DNA of 64,000 nt from Altimarinus sp041659565 (lineage in GTDB: Bacteria > Patescibacteriota > Gracilibacteria > BD1-5 > UBA6164): NCBI GenBank assembly GCA_041659565.1, contig JBAZXZ010000003.1, positions 179,717 through 243,716 of the forward strand, in the 5' to 3' direction. Below, in pieces: positions 1-11,386 of this stretch. The translations under genes were made by a program, and so were the position numbers. Below the pieces are notes generated by a model. The model saw only the letters and a program-made list of their open reading frames with translations. It searched no databases and was not told where the DNA came from. Each line of letters begins with the position of its first letter. Positions within the stretch are counted from its first letter, which is position 1.

Positions 1-1
1 A

Positions 2-724
2 GCAACTTACACAGGTGTTTTTACATTTATTAGAGAAGTTTTTGCTATGTCGTATGAATCTCAAGTAAGGTGATATGGTCCTGGAAGATTTAGTTTTAAT
101 ACTCGTGAATGAAGATGTGATGCTTGTGAATGAGATTGAGTTAAAAAAATAGAAATGCACTTTTTACCACCAGTTTATGTAGAGTGTGAAGAATGTAATG
201 GAAAGAGATTTAATAAAGAAACTTTATCAATAAAATATAAATGAAAAACTATTGCTGATGTACTTGATATGACAGTAGAAGAAGCTATATCATTTTTTCA
301 AAATCATAAGAAAATATCGAACATTTTAACTGTTTTAAATGAAGTTTGATTATGATATATTAAATTATGACAATCATCAACTACTCTATCAGGTTGAGAG
401 GCTCAAAGAATAAAACTAGCAACAGAATTATCAAAGAGATCTACATCAAAGACTGTTTTTATACTTGATGAACCTACAACTTGACTTCATTTTCAAGATG
501 TAGAAAAATTATTAAAGATATTACACACACTTGTAGATAAATGAAATACAGTTATAATTATCGAGCATAATATGAATGTAATTATTAATTCAGATTATAT
601 AATTGATATATGACCCTATGGTTGAGATAGATGATGAAATCTTGTAGTTGCATGAGATATAGAAAAAGTAAAAAAATGCAAAGAAAGTTTTACTGCAGTA
701 GCTATAAATAAATATTTATGATAA
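2..724 (+). CDS. uvrA: Excinuclease ABC subunit A, C-terminal part (partial)
   Basis: The gene runs in from before the window; the last 240 residues are visible. UvrA is the damage-recognition ATPase of nucleotide excision repair. Visible are the zinc-finger cysteines (CDAC, then CEEC about 30 residues later, codons about 40-75), the ABC signature LSGGEAQR (about codon 129) and the Walker B/D-loop LDEPTTGLH (about codon 155), followed by the H-loop stretch IIIEHN. One of the paired glycines in the signature, and the glycine after TT in the D-loop, are encoded by TGA, which supports UGA = Gly. The second-last codon is TGA, followed by the real TAA stop. The stop overlaps the murB start by a few bases, so the two genes are probably translationally coupled. 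The family assignment is secure. Confidence 0.96.
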
Positions 725-1611
725 ATTTAAATTATTTACAAAAAGATGTAGACATATCAAACTTGTCTAATTTTAAAACTAAAGCTTTCACAAAGCTATA
801 TTTTGAAATTAGTAGTAGACAAGATGTAGACAAAATATCTGAAATTGTAGAGTATGCAAAAAATGAAAAATTAAAAATTTTGTTTATTTGATGAGGAACA
901 AACTTACTTTTTGCCTTTGATATATTTAATTGAATTATCATAAAAAACTGTCTACAATGATGGGATTATGACAATGACACAAAAATATTAACAGCATATA
1001 GTTCAGAAAAAATCTGGGAAATAGCAAAGACCTTAGAAAACGATTATGGACAAAATATATGGCATAGATTTATATGACTTCCATGAAGTATTGGTTGAGC
1101 TGTATTTGGTAATGCTTGATGTTTTGGACTGGAAACAGAAGGTAATTTTAAAGAAGCCGAAGTTCTTGACTTGTCTACTTGAAAGATTGAAGTTATGGAT
1201 AAAGAAAAAGTTAAATTTTCTTATAGAAATTCAATATTTAAAGAAACAAATAAATATTTTATAATAAGTATTAAATTTGATTTAAATGAGAAAAAAGAAA
1301 AGTATTCATCTGATGTAGACAATATAGATTTTAGAGAAAATAAACAACCAAAATGAAATTCAGGAGGTAGTTTTTTTAAAAATCCAAGTAAAGAGTTATC
1401 TGCTGGAAAAGCAATAGAAGAAGTTTGATTAAAATGATATAGACACAATGATGCTTTTTTTTCTGAAAAACATGCCAATTTTCTTATAAATAGTAAAGAA
1501 AATTGAAGTTGGCAAGATTTGATTTATTTAATTGATTTAGCAAAAGAAAAAATTAAAGATAAATTTGGTATAGAACTGGAACCAGAAGTGAGAATTATTT
1601 ATAATACTTAA
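718..1611 (+). CDS. murB: UDP-N-acetylenolpyruvoylglucosamine reductase MurB
   Basis: This 297-residue cytoplasmic flavoenzyme reduces the enolpyruvyl group of UDP-GlcNAc-enolpyruvate to give UDP-MurNAc in peptidoglycan synthesis. The FAD-binding glycine loop GGGTNLL lies near residue 58. The phosphate-binding segment GLPGSIGGAVFGNAG lies near residues 120-134. The C-terminal GGSFFKNP (about 215-223) carries the catalytic serine, and the final ELEPEVRII supplies the conserved glutamate. Many of these glycines are TGA codons. The ATG overlaps the end of uvrA and no Shine-Dalgarno sequence precedes it. The gene contains many TAGACA/TGTCTA words, with Asp written as GAC in these words where GAT is usual (see findings). 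The presence of murB shows that the cell makes peptidoglycan. Confidence 0.95.
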
Positions 1612-1620
1612 TTATTTTTT

Positions 1621-1902
1621 ATGGAAACTAAAAAATTAGAATTATTTATCGTTATAGTCGTTATACTTTATTTATTATATTTTTTATCTTACTTACTATT
1701 TTTTGATAATTATTGTTATAAATTTTCAGGTACTCTTGTTTGAGAAAATGCAAATATGTGATATCTGGCTAAATGCAAAGATAGCCTAGTTTGTGAAATT
1801 ACAAATAAAATAACAGAAAATAATCAATTAAAATCTTGGACTTGTGCAAAAAAAAGATATAATAATTTTGAGATAGATTATTATATCTCTAAGTTTAAAT
1901 AA
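1621..1902 (+). CDS. Small membrane-anchored hypothetical protein
   Basis: I do not recognise this 93-residue protein. It begins with METKKLELFIVIVV followed by a hydrophobic stretch (about residues 6-28), so it is a single-pass membrane protein or has an uncleaved signal anchor. The rest is probably outside the membrane and contains four or five cysteines (CYK, CKD, VCE, TCA), which could form disulfides. It starts 9 bp after murB and ends 56 bp before the pseudouridine synthase gene, so it is probably in the same transcript. It contains two in-frame TGA (Gly) codons. No function can be assigned from the sequence. Confidence 0.75.
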
Positions 1903-1958
1903 AATTAGAGATTTTAAAATATTGCTATTAAAAAAAATTAATTATTTATAATATAAAT

Positions 1959-2669
1959 ATGTGAGAACTAGTTAGATTACAAAAATATATGTCTACAGCT
2001 TGAATTTGTAGTAGAAGAAAAGCAGAAGAATATATAGAAAAAGGACTTATAAAAGTTAATTGAAAAATAGCTATTATATGACAATCAGTAGATCCAAAAA
2101 TAGATAAGGTTGAGATGCTAGACAAAGCTATTGAAGAACAAAAAAATCTTGTCTACTATAAATTAAATAAACCAGGTTGAATAGTTACAACTTGTGCTCA
2201 AATATGAGAAAAAACTATTCTAGACATAGTAGACATAAAAGAAAGAGTTTTCCCGATAGGTAGACTAGACAAAGAAACTACAGGACTTATTTTACTTACA
2301 AATGATGGTAGATTAGCTAATTTTTTAATGCATCCAAGGTATGAACATGAAAAAGAATATGTTGTAGATACATTTTGACCAATACAAGATGAGCAATTAG
2401 AAAAAATGGGAAAATGAGTATTTATATTGTGAAAAATAACAAAAAAAGCAGAAATAAAAAGAATAAGTTCTTGAAAATTCTTTATAACTATTAAGGAATG
2501 AAGGAATAGACAGATTAGAAGAATGTTAGAAACAGTATGATGAACAGTAAAAAGATTAAAAAGGATAAGAATAGAAAACATAGAATTATGAAACTTATCT
2601 ATATGATCTTATAAAAAACTCACAGAAAAAGAATTAAAAGGGTTATTTTGAATAATATGAATTAAATAG
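1959..2669 (+). CDS. rRNA pseudouridine synthase, RsuA/RluB family
   Basis: This 236-residue enzyme isomerises a uridine in ribosomal RNA. An N-terminal S4 RNA-binding domain (residues about 5-60: LQKYMSTAGICSRRKAEEYI) precedes the catalytic domain. The active-site motif GRLDKETTGLILLTNDG (about residues 100-117) contains the nucleophilic aspartate, and the C-terminal EGRNRQIRRML is the family signature. The exact target (RsuA, RluB or RluF type) cannot be set from the sequence, so no symbol is given. It is the last gene of the uvrA-murB transcript: a strong terminator follows within a few bases of the TAG stop. Confidence 0.92.
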
Positions 2670-2672
2670 AAT

Positions 2673-2709
2673 AAAAAAGAATGGTTCTGTTCAAAACCAT
2701 TCTTTTTTA
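2673..2709. terminator. Bidirectional rho-independent terminator
   Basis: An inverted repeat with a 12-bp stem (arms AAAAGAATGGTT and AACCATTCTTTT) has A-runs on the left and T-runs on the right. It can therefore stop transcription of the pseudouridine synthase gene on the plus strand and of the converging gene on the minus strand. Confidence 0.9.
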
Positions 2710-2711
2710 TT

Positions 2712-3383
2712 CTATTTAAGAAGCTTTTTTATTTCAATAATTTCATTTTTAATATTATTTAGGATTTGAATAAATTTTGATTTAACCCCAGAAGGATTAT
2801 TGAACTTTAGATCTCTAAAGCTAAGTAATCTATTATTGTAATTTTTTAGATTTTTTAGATGAATTTCTATCTCATTTTTGTTCTTTGATATATTCATAGA
2901 ATAAAAATCATTTATAAGTTTTGATAGACTTTTTGAAAGTTTTTGAGAAAAAACAACATAATTATTTTTTGTATTTGTTGTTTGTATCTGAACCGCAATT
3001 TTCTTTTTTTTAAGATATGATTTTATTTTAGGATTAAATGTCTTAAGTTCATTTATTATACTTCTCATAACATCTTCAGCAGTACTCTTTTCTAAACTTA
3101 TGGTTTGAATCTTTCTTAAAGAAGAAATCATTTTATCTATTTTTATTAAGAATTCATCAGTTTCCACATCTCAAGTTATATCATATTTTTCATTAAAAGT
3201 TTGAATTTCGTATTTTAAATTTATTAAATATTTTTCTATAAGCTTTGCTCAATTTATGTTTGTTTGAGAGTTTGTTATTGAAGGGTATAAATCTAAAATT
3301 ATATCATCTTTATAACTAACAGCAAAAGTTTTATTTGTTGTTAATAAGAAAAATAATGTAATTATAGAAAAAATCTTTTTCAT
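2712..3383 (-). CDS. Secreted hypothetical protein with coiled-coil character
   Basis: This 223-residue protein of unknown function has a clear N-terminal signal peptide (MKKIFSIITLFFLLTTNKTF followed by AVS). The mature part is rich in Lys, Ile, Asn and Ser, with heptad-like helical stretches, and has no cysteine or recognisable catalytic motif. It reads through in-frame TGA codons (for example INGAKL and DITGDVET). The gene stands alone on the minus strand and converges on the pseudouridine synthase gene across a shared terminator. It is probably an exported helical protein. Confidence 0.75.
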
Positions 3384-3449
3384 TAATAAATTTTGTTAAT
3401 GCTAATTAATAGTTATTATATATTTATAAAATTTAAATCAAGATTATTT

Positions 3450-3893
3450 ATGATTAAATTTGTTAAATTTTTTTTGGCTTGAATTCTCACATATTGAATT
3501 AATGTATGACTGACATTTATTTTAGTTAGTTTTTTTTTATTTTCAAAAGAAGTATCTTACTTTATTTCTATATTTTTAATTACAATTATAAATTTTATTA
3601 TTTCACTTAAATTTACATTTAAAAATAATTATTCACATAGTATTTTCGTTAAATATTTAGTTATTTTATTAATTTTTTCTTTTTTAAATTACATATTAGT
3701 TGTTCTAATTAAGAACTATTTAAGAACAAATTTTTATGTAATTATATCTATTGTTACAACTTTAATTTTCTTTTTAAAGTTTGTGGCTTATGATAAATAT
3801 GTGTTTTGAAAATGTAACAGTAAGAATGTTTGAAAATGAAAAAACAATTGTCATTGCGAGTGAAACGAAGCAATCCAGAAGTCATTGATTTAA
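3450..3893 (+). CDS. GtrA-like four-helix membrane protein
   Basis: This 147-residue protein has four predicted membrane helices. It starts MIKFVKFFLAGILTYGINVG, typical of the GtrA/DPMS family, whose members are thought to help move polyprenyl-linked sugars across the membrane for cell-wall or surface-polysaccharide synthesis. The helices occupy about residues 5-30, 35-57, 65-88 and 95-115. The last 15 or so residues (NCHCEGNEAIQKSLI) are not GtrA-like: they are the translation of the left arm of a palindromic repeat (3848-3942), which also supplies the stop codon. The native C-terminus has therefore been replaced or extended by the repeat. No glycosyltransferase partner lies next to it. Confidence 0.78.
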
Positions 3894-3942
3894 TATCAAA
3901 ACATTGTTTCCTGGATCGCCACACTTCGTTCGCGATGACAAT
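3848..3942. repeat. Palindromic element, TGTCATTGCGAG family, copy 1
   Basis: Inverted repeat of about 95 bp. The left arm starts TGTCATTGCGAG and contains GAAGCAATCCAG; the right arm contains CTGGATCGCCACACTTCG and ends CGCGATGACA. The left arm lies inside the 3' end of the gtrA-like gene and the right arm lies between genes. The same family recurs at 27281, 59804 and 60047. Confidence 0.9.
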
Positions 3943-3987
3943 CATTACTGTTATTCCTTAATATTTCTATTTACTAACCCCTTATTT

Positions 3988-6609
3988 ATGATTGTTGCCT
4001 TAGATTTAGAAACTACAGGATTACTAAAAGAAAAAGACTTTATAATAGAGATTGCATTGATAAAATTTGATGAAAATACTTTTGAAATTATAGAAGAATT
4101 TACAAGTTTAATAAATCCATGAATTAAAATACCAGATTTAAATACAAATATAACTTGAATAACTGATGAAATGGTTATAAATTCGCCATCTTTGGATGAA
4201 TTAAAAGAAAAAATACTAGATTTTATATGAGACTTCCCTATTTTATGACACAATACTTACTTTGATAGAGATTTTTTGATAGAAAAATGAATAGATATAA
4301 GTAAAAATATAGTGCAAGATACATTTTTTATAGCAAATTTTTTGTCTATAGGTTGTAAATCAATGAGTTTAGAGTCTTTGACTTCATATTATCATATAGA
4401 ATTATCTTGAGCTCATAGAGCCTATAATGATACATTTGCAACAGTTTTATTGTATAAGACATTGTTATGAGAATTTAATAAATTAGATGAAAGTAGAAAA
4501 AATCTCTTAGGATATTTTTTCTCAAATACCAAGGACAAAAATGTTAATTATATAAAAAATTTATTTTTTAAAAAAGAAATACAAATAGATTTTGATGATT
4601 TTGTACAATTACAGTTAGACAAAATTATAAAAATTAAAATTCCTAAAATGGTACCTGTACCAGATTCAGAAGATATCAGTACCAAAAATGATATTATAAA
4701 AGAGTATTTTTATAAGATTCCAGATTTTGAAAATAGAGATAATCAGATAAGTATGGCTGAAAAAATATATAACAATTTTTTTTCAAATAAAAAAACTGTT
4801 ATAGAAGCTCCAACTTGAATATGAAAAACACTGGCTTATTTGATACCAGCTATTTTGTATTCAAAAAAAGTAAATAAAAAAGTTTTTATATCTACAAAAA
4901 CAAAGATTTTACAAGACCAGATATATTTTAAAGATTTAGAAATTATAAAAAAGAACCTAGGTATAATGTTTAATTATACAAAAATAAAATGAAAGAAAAA
5001 TTATATATCGCTAAAATCATTTTTTGATTTTATACAAGAATTTGAATTGGATTATGAGAAAGTGTCTTTTTTGTCTAAGATGTCTTTATGGCTTTGTAAT
5101 ACAGAATTCTGAGAATTAGATGAAGTTTTTTATACAGCAAATGAATATAAATTTCTAAAATATGTCAATGCTGACAATAATCAAACACTAGATGACAAAA
5201 ACCCATATTTGAAAAAAGAATTTGTCTACAAACAAAAAATTAACTTAGAATTAGCTGATATTGTAGTTATAAATCATAGTCTACTCTTTAGTGATTTAAA
5301 AAATGATTTTAGTTTTTTTGGAAAAGTGGAAAATCTAGTTATTGATGAGGCTCATTCTATCGAAGATATAGCTACTGAAAGTCTAAAAAATTCGTTCTCA
5401 CTTAAAGTATTGGAAGATATGCTAAATTATATAGAAGCTATTTTCAAGTATAATTATATGGATATAACACCTATTCAAACACAAAAAACAGATTTATTTT
5501 CAAATATAAAATTATTTTTAGATATATTTCATTCTTATCTAAAAGAAAAAACAAACAATGAGAGTTTTTTTATAAATACATTATTAGATGATTCTTTTTA
5601 TGTTTTACAAACTGAGTATTTTTATAAATTATGAGCAAATGTAAAAAACTCATTGATAGAGATAAAAGAATCCCTTTTAGATGTAAAATTTGATTTTGCA
5701 AGAGAAATTAATTTACTAGACAAGATAGTAGACATTGTGGACAAGATAGTAGACAAAGATAATAATGATTATATAAAAATAGCACACTATAAGGAATATG
5801 AAGGAGTAAAATTGGAGTATACAGTTCTAGATATATGAAAATATCTAAAGACTAATTTTTGGGATTATCTAAATAATTGTTTTTTACTTAGTGCTACCTT
5901 ATCCATAGCATCAAATTTTGATTATATAAAAAAATCTCTACATTTAGAAGAATTTGAATTTATGGAATATGAAACAGATTTTGATTATAAAAACCAAGCT
6001 ATATTATATATACCAAAAGATTTATGAAGTATAAAAAATAATTTTTCTTCTGTTACAGAGTTTTTAAAAGATGTTTTTAGTATAGTTAAGGGAAATACGA
6101 TGGTTTTATTTACATCTCTATCAGCTGTTAGAAATGTGTATATAAACTTAAATTTTTTTACTAAATCTATCTGATCTAAATTATTAGCTCAATCAATAAG
6201 TGGTTCAAAAAACAAGGTTTTAGATGCTTTTTTACAAGAACATCAAAGTAGTATAATACTTTGAACAGATTCTTTTTGGGAATGAGTTGATATACCATGA
6301 AAACCTCTAGAAAACCTTATAATACATAAAATACCTTTTATGGTACCTACTGACCCTATATATATTTCAAGAAGTAAATTGTTTGCAAACCCTTTTGCAG
6401 AATACAGTGTTCCAAAATCTATATTGAAATTAAAACAATGATTTTGAAGACTTATAAGAACAAAAAAAGATAAATGAGTTGTTATTTTTTTAGACGATAG
6501 AATTTATTCAACTCAGTGGGGAAAAGTCTTTATTAATGCCTTCCCTAAAGACATAAATATGATAGTCACAACAAAAAAACATATTATAGAATTATTAGCA
6601 CAAAAGTAA
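3988..6609 (+). CDS. dinG: DnaQ-like exonuclease fused to DinG-family helicase
   Basis: This 873-residue protein has two parts. Residues 1-170 form a DEDD 3'-5' exonuclease (Exo I DLETTG at 5-10, Exo II HNTYFDRDFL near 88, Exo III HRAYNDTFA near 142). The rest is an XPD/DinG-type superfamily 2 helicase: Walker A EAPTGIGKT near 273, DEAH box VIDEAHS near 450, motif V/VI region GTDSFWEGVDIPG near 759 and QGFGRLIRT near 817. The same fusion is known in Firmicutes DinG. The four iron-sulphur cysteines of E. coli DinG are not seen, as in the Firmicutes form. The role is probably processing of structured or damaged DNA. The ATG at 3988 begins directly with the exonuclease strand MIVALDLETTG. The region near 5719-5757 is dense in TAGACA words. 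Confidence 0.93.
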
Positions 6610-6621
6610 ATCTATATATTT

Positions 6622-6650
6622 TTGATTTTTTTATAAAACTATGATATTAT
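6622..6650 (+). promoter_or_regulatory. Promoter of the type IV pilus assembly operon
   Basis: A -35 element TTGATT (6622-6627) and a -10 element TATTAT (6645-6650) are separated by 17 bp. Transcription would start near 6657, about 27 bases before the first gene of the operon at 6684. It lies between the dinG stop and the pilus genes. Confidence 0.6.
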
Positions 6651-6683
6651 AAGTTAAATTTATTTTAGAAACATTTATATTAT

Positions 6684-7517
6684 ATGGATGGTGAAGAAAA
6701 AAATAACAGTTTTGAAGATTTAAATATCTTCAATGAAATAGTACAAAATTCTGATATAAAGAATGATGCAAATAAAATAAAAGAAGAAAAAAACTTTTAT
6801 GATTATTTATCTTCTTATGCAAATATATTTAAAGTAATAAATTATTTATTATTTATATTTGTGATGTTATTATCGACTTATGTTTATATACAAAAATCAG
6901 AAACTTTCTATGAAAATTCATATCTAAATTTACTTTGCCCATTATTTTTATGAAAAGATGTTAGTAATTATTTATCTTGAGAAAATTGTTCTTCAATAAT
7001 AAGCTATAATAAGAAGATAACAAATGACCTAAATTCTTTAAAGCAAGAACAATTTAATAAAATAATTGAGCAAGTACCTAGAATATATGAATTAACATCA
7101 AGTAATACAAAAGAAAAGGAGTTTTTAATAACTAAATCCAATGAAAGACTTAAGGTATTAAATATAATAGAAGAATTTGAAAAAATGAAAAATGAATATA
7201 GTTATGTTGATAAAGATAAAATAGTTTGTAAAGATATTGTTATAGATTCAAAAAATGTATTTAAAGCTAACTGTGAAGCCTATTCTTCATATTGGGATGA
7301 TGATATAGTATGATATGATTGAATAACAAAAGTAAATGGTACATCTATATCTGTAGCAATGAGTTTTTTGAATTATATACAGACAAAATCTACTAATTTT
7401 ACTTTAATAAATAGACAAAAAACTTTTTCACAAGAATCTACTAATAAAGGTTTTTATATCTATAAGACAAGTTTCTCTTTAGAGATGAGATACAATTGAA
7501 ATAATTTATCATTTTAG
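6684..7517 (+). CDS. Probable type IV pilus inner-membrane assembly protein (PilN/PilO-like)
   Basis: This 277-residue protein has an acidic cytoplasmic N-terminus (about 50 residues), one membrane helix (about 52-72, NYLLFIFVMLLSTYVYI) and an extracytoplasmic region with a helical stretch followed by a C-terminal domain rich in beta strands. That layout is the one of PilN/PilO proteins, which link the cytoplasmic pilus motor to the outer parts of the machine. Sequence identity to a named family is not obvious; the call rests on topology and on its place as first gene of the operon. A promoter lies just upstream. The next gene starts 8 bp after the stop. Confidence 0.6.
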
Positions 7518-7525
7518 AAAAATCT

Positions 7526-8728
7526 ATGATAGAAAAAATAAAAAAACCTAGTTACATTATAACATGATTTATATTTTCATCTACTATTTTAATAGTATTT
7601 TTAGTTTCGTTGGCTTTCTTCTTGTATCCTAAGTTTAATGAAATAAGAGAACAAAAAATAGACACAAAAACAAAAATAGATAATTATGAAAATTTAAAGA
7701 AAAAATGAATAACTTTTGCTGAATTTAATGAATTAAAAAGATCATATAAAACAAATTTATATAATACATCTTTGTTAAAAAAGGTAGATGATTCTTTCTT
7801 CACTGCTAATTTTATAAACAATAATTCTTGAGAAGATTTCAATACTTTTTTTAGTAAAAAAATAGACGAAATTAATAAAAAAGAAAATAATGAAAATACA
7901 AAAAAAATTAAAGAAAGTTTTAATAATATATTACCTACATATGTAGAAGATAATTATAAAAATGAAGCGGGAGTTATGACTGATTTTAAATTTGTAACAT
8001 ATATAGAATCTATTTTATATACTTTTAATCTAGATATACCAAATAAAAATATAAATGTATGAAATTTAAATGTTTTGTCTGATTATGGTGATGGTACTGA
8101 ACCACCACTTGATACAACTATCTTTTACATACCTTATAAATTCGATGTAACTTGAAAAAAATCAGATGTTCTAGATTTTGTATATTTTTTAGAAAATGTA
8201 GGGTCTATAAAAATTAATTCAGAATGAAATGTTGAAGTACAAGAAGATAATTTTATAAAAAAATCATTACTATGATTTGATAATTGAAATATATTTGAAA
8301 ACCAAATTATAGATATTGAAAAAATACAAATAACAGATTATATAGATTCTTGACTTGAAGCTAAAGCTCAAACAGAAAATCTTATGGATTTTATAAAAAG
8401 AACTCAATGAAATGAGAAAATAACTATAAGTATAGATGTTAGATTTTATGTAAAAGGAATCCCAAATTATAAGATATTGGAATCAATAGAAAAATTAAAT
8501 GAAAGATATGTTGCATTAAAAGAAGAATATAGTAAATTAAAAAATAATAAAAATATAACTCAAGAAGAAAAATTAATTTTAAATAATTGATTAGCATACC
8601 TTAAGGAATTAGACTCAACTATAATAACTCTTAAAAAAGAAAAAACAGATTTAAATAAGACATATAAAAAAGTTCTTGAAGTAAATAAATCATTGGATAT
8701 GTTACAAAATACTCTCAAAAAACAATAA
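7526..8728 (+). CDS. Probable type IV pilus assembly protein (PilO-like)
   Basis: This 400-residue protein has a short cytoplasmic tail, one N-terminal membrane helix (about residues 12-36), a coiled-coil segment, then a domain with the stretch YIPYKFDVTGKKSDVLDF, which resembles the PilO ferredoxin-like fold region (target strand, then helix bearing the LxxFLxxLE pattern). A second coiled coil of about 70 residues ends the protein. The coiled coils make it about twice the length of typical PilO. It would form heterodimers with the protein encoded just upstream and hold the pilus motor in place. It is followed 26 bp later by the ATPase gene. Confidence 0.65.
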
Positions 8729-8754
8729 AAAAATTTTAAAAATAAAAATAAAAA

Positions 8755-10014
8755 ATGCAATATAAAGAAATTTTAGAAATTTTAAAAAATTTAGTATACA
8801 AATGAGATAATGTACAACAAATATGTGATTACATTATTCTTTGAGCTGTACTTTGAGATGCATCAGATATACATATAGAGCCATTATCTTCATATGTAAG
8901 GCTTAGATATAGAATAGATTGAGAATTAAGAGAGATTTTGGAGTATCAAAACTTTTTACATCCTTGAATAGTTGCTAGATTTAAAATATTATCAGAATTA
9001 AAGATAGATGAATCAAGAATTCCACAAGATTGAAGAATAAGTAAAACAATAGAATGAAAACCTCTTGATTTGAGAGTTTCTTCTTTACCAACAGTACATT
9101 GAGAAAAGATAGTTATGAGAATAGTAGACAAAAGTAAAAAAATCCCGGCACTTGATGATTTATGAATAGAATGAAAAAATCTAAGACTTATAAAAAAAGC
9201 AATTGCTTTACCAAATGGAATAATTCTAAATAGTTGACCAACTGGATCATGAAAAACAACAACTCTTTATTCTATTTTAACTATACTTAACTCCATAGAT
9301 GTAAATATAATGACTATGGAAGATCCTGTAGAAATACAAGTTGATGGGATAAATCAAAGCCAAGTAAAACCAGATATATGATATAACTTTGCATATGGAT
9401 TAAGAACAGCTCTTAGACAAGATCCAGATATAATAATGGTATGAGAAATAAGAGACAAAGAAACTGTAGACATAGCCATAGAAGCAAGTTTGACATGACA
9501 TTTAGTTTTGTCTACAATCCATACAAATTCAGCAGCAGAAACAATCACAAGAGTATTAAATATGTGAATACAATGATTTTTAATACCTGCATCGTTTAAT
9601 ATAATTATAGCCCAAAGACTTATAAGAAGACTTTGTCCACATTGTAAAATTCCTATGACAATGAATGAATTAGGTGAAGATACTGTGAAGAATATAAAAA
9701 CAGCTATATCTCTTACTCCAAAAGAAGAGCTAGTCGAGAGAGTTTGAGATAAATTACAAAATCCTGTTTTTTATAAAGCTGTATGATGTGATATGTGTGA
9801 TAATATATGATACAAATGAAGAGTTTGAATATATGAAGTACTAGAAATAACTCCTTGAGTGAAAACTATGATATTAGCCTGACAATCAGCTTTTAATATA
9901 AATATCCAAGCCATGAAAGATGGTATGATATCTCTAGAACAAGATGGTATAATGAAAGCTCTGAATTGACTTACAACTCTAGAAGAAGTGTATAAAGCTG
10001 CAAAAACTACATAA
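8755..10014 (+). CDS. Type IV pilus / type II secretion assembly ATPase (PilB/GspE family)
   Basis: This 419-residue hexameric ATPase powers pilus extension. The N-terminal subdomain contains the arginine-rich stretch SDIHIEPLSSYVRLRYRIDG. Walker A is GPTGSGKTT near residue 160, with its first and third glycines written as TGA, a direct proof of the UGA-Gly code. The Asp box follows (TMEDPVE), then Walker B MVGEIRDKET near 230 and the His box TGHLVLSTIHTN near 247. Two CxxC pairs (CPHC near 294, CDMC near 346) form the zinc site characteristic of GspE/PilB and absent from PilT. The protein is about 140 residues shorter than typical PilB because the N-terminal regulatory domain is missing. No separate PilT retraction ATPase occurs in this window. 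Confidence 0.93.
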
Positions 10015-10092
10015 TAAATAAGTCTAAAGCTTAGAAATATAGAAAAAATAAATTTTTATTTTTTTAAGTTTTAATCTTTTATCTTTTAATTA

Positions 10093-11247
10093 ATGTCTAT
10101 GTCTGATATAATAATTCTTGATAATAAAGATCAAAATATAAAAATCGCATGAAAGAAAAAAAATTCAGATTTTTTCAACAAACTTAACAATGTATTTTTG
10201 GCTTTTCAAAAAATAAAAATAAAAGATAAAGTTGTATTTTATAGACTTGTTTCTGTTATGCTTGATTCTTGAATGACTCTTATAAGAGCTATAACAACTT
10301 TGGAAAGACAAGAAAAAAATAAATACATAAAGGATATGTATCAAAATTTTCTGATAAATCTTAAAGAATGAAAAAATTTATCAGAATGTTTGGAAAATTA
10401 CTCTATGTCTTTTTCTGAATCAGAAATAGGTATGGTAAAATCATGAGAAAAAACATGAAAACTTAATGAATCACTTTTAAGTATAGCTGATCAAGTAGAG
10501 AAAATATCATCAATAATTACAAAGTTAAAATGAGCCCTTATTTATCCTGCTATAATAATAATTGTAGTTTTATGAGTTATAATTGTTATGATGATTTTTG
10601 TAGTACCTAAACTTTTAGAAATATTTGAAAATAAGGATGCATTACCAGTAACTACAAAATTACTTATAAATATATCTGATTTTTTAATTAGTTATTGATG
10701 GACTCTTTTTATAGGTTTAATTGTTGTTTATATATTTTCTTCAGTATGGATACAAACAGAGGAAGGAAAATTCTATTTTGATAAATTTAAATTAAATATA
10801 CCTAAATTTTGAGATATCTATAAAAAATATATATTATCTAAATTTGCAAGAATATTCTCGAATCTTATAGCTTCTTGAGTTTCTGTTGTAGAATCTCTTA
10901 GAATTGTGGCTAATTCTTTAAATAATGAGATATATAGACAGAGAATATTACTTTTAATGGAAGATGTAAAATCTTGAATAAAAATTTGGGAATCAATAGA
11001 CAGTGATCCTTTGTTTCCAGATATGATGGTTCAAATGATACAGGTTTGAGAACAGACAGCTACACTAGATAAGACAATAATTAAAGTAGCAGATTTCTAC
11101 GATGAACAATTTTCAGTTACTATAGCAACAATCAATAAACTAATAGAACCTTTAATAATAGTTTTCTTAGCTGTAACAGTATGATTTATTGCTATATCAA
11201 TTATGCAACCTATTATGTGACTTGCTGATCAGATAAGTAATAGTTAA
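10093..11247 (+). CDS. pilC: Type IV pilus platform protein PilC (GspF family)
   Basis: This 384-residue polytopic inner-membrane protein is the platform on which the PilB-type ATPase acts. Two GspF repeats are visible: one around residues 50-150 (FYRLVSVMLDSGMTLIRAI) and one around 250-350 (FARIFSNLIASGVSVVESL). Three membrane helices follow the usual positions (about 155-180, 205-225 and 355-378). The C-terminal EPLIIVFLAVTVGFIAISI is typical of the family. It is the last gene of the operon and is followed by a terminator. The start was chosen at 10093; a second in-frame ATG lies two codons further on and cannot be excluded. Confidence 0.93.
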
Positions 11248-11290
11248 TATAATAGAATATAGAATATAGGAAGTAGAAAAAAATATAAAT

Positions 11291-11317
11291 AAAAAATCTC
11301 GTTATGAGATTTTTTTT
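11291..11317 (+). terminator. Terminator of the pilus assembly operon
   Basis: A hairpin (arms AAAAATCTC and GAGATTTTT, loop of about 5 bases) ends in a run of eight T residues. It lies 43 bp after the pilC stop. Confidence 0.85.
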
Positions 11318-11326
11318 GTGTTCTAT

Positions 11327-11383
11327 AAGCCATAACTAATTTATTGTGGACAATATAGACAATTGATGTAGACAGAGAAGATA
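11327..11383. repeat. Intergenic repeat (AAGCCATAA...GATGTAGACAGA), copy 1
   Basis: This 57-bp intergenic sequence begins AAGCCATAA and ends with TAGACAATTGATGTAGACAG. A similar stretch lies at 17630-17693. Both contain several copies of the TAGACA word. Its function is unknown. Confidence 0.6.
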
Positions 11384-11386
11384 TCG

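Noticed and set aside
4649..4660. GGTACCTGTACC in dinG as another REP copy
   Set aside because: One mismatch to the core, but it encodes an ordinary VPVP stretch, has no flanking element and could be chance.
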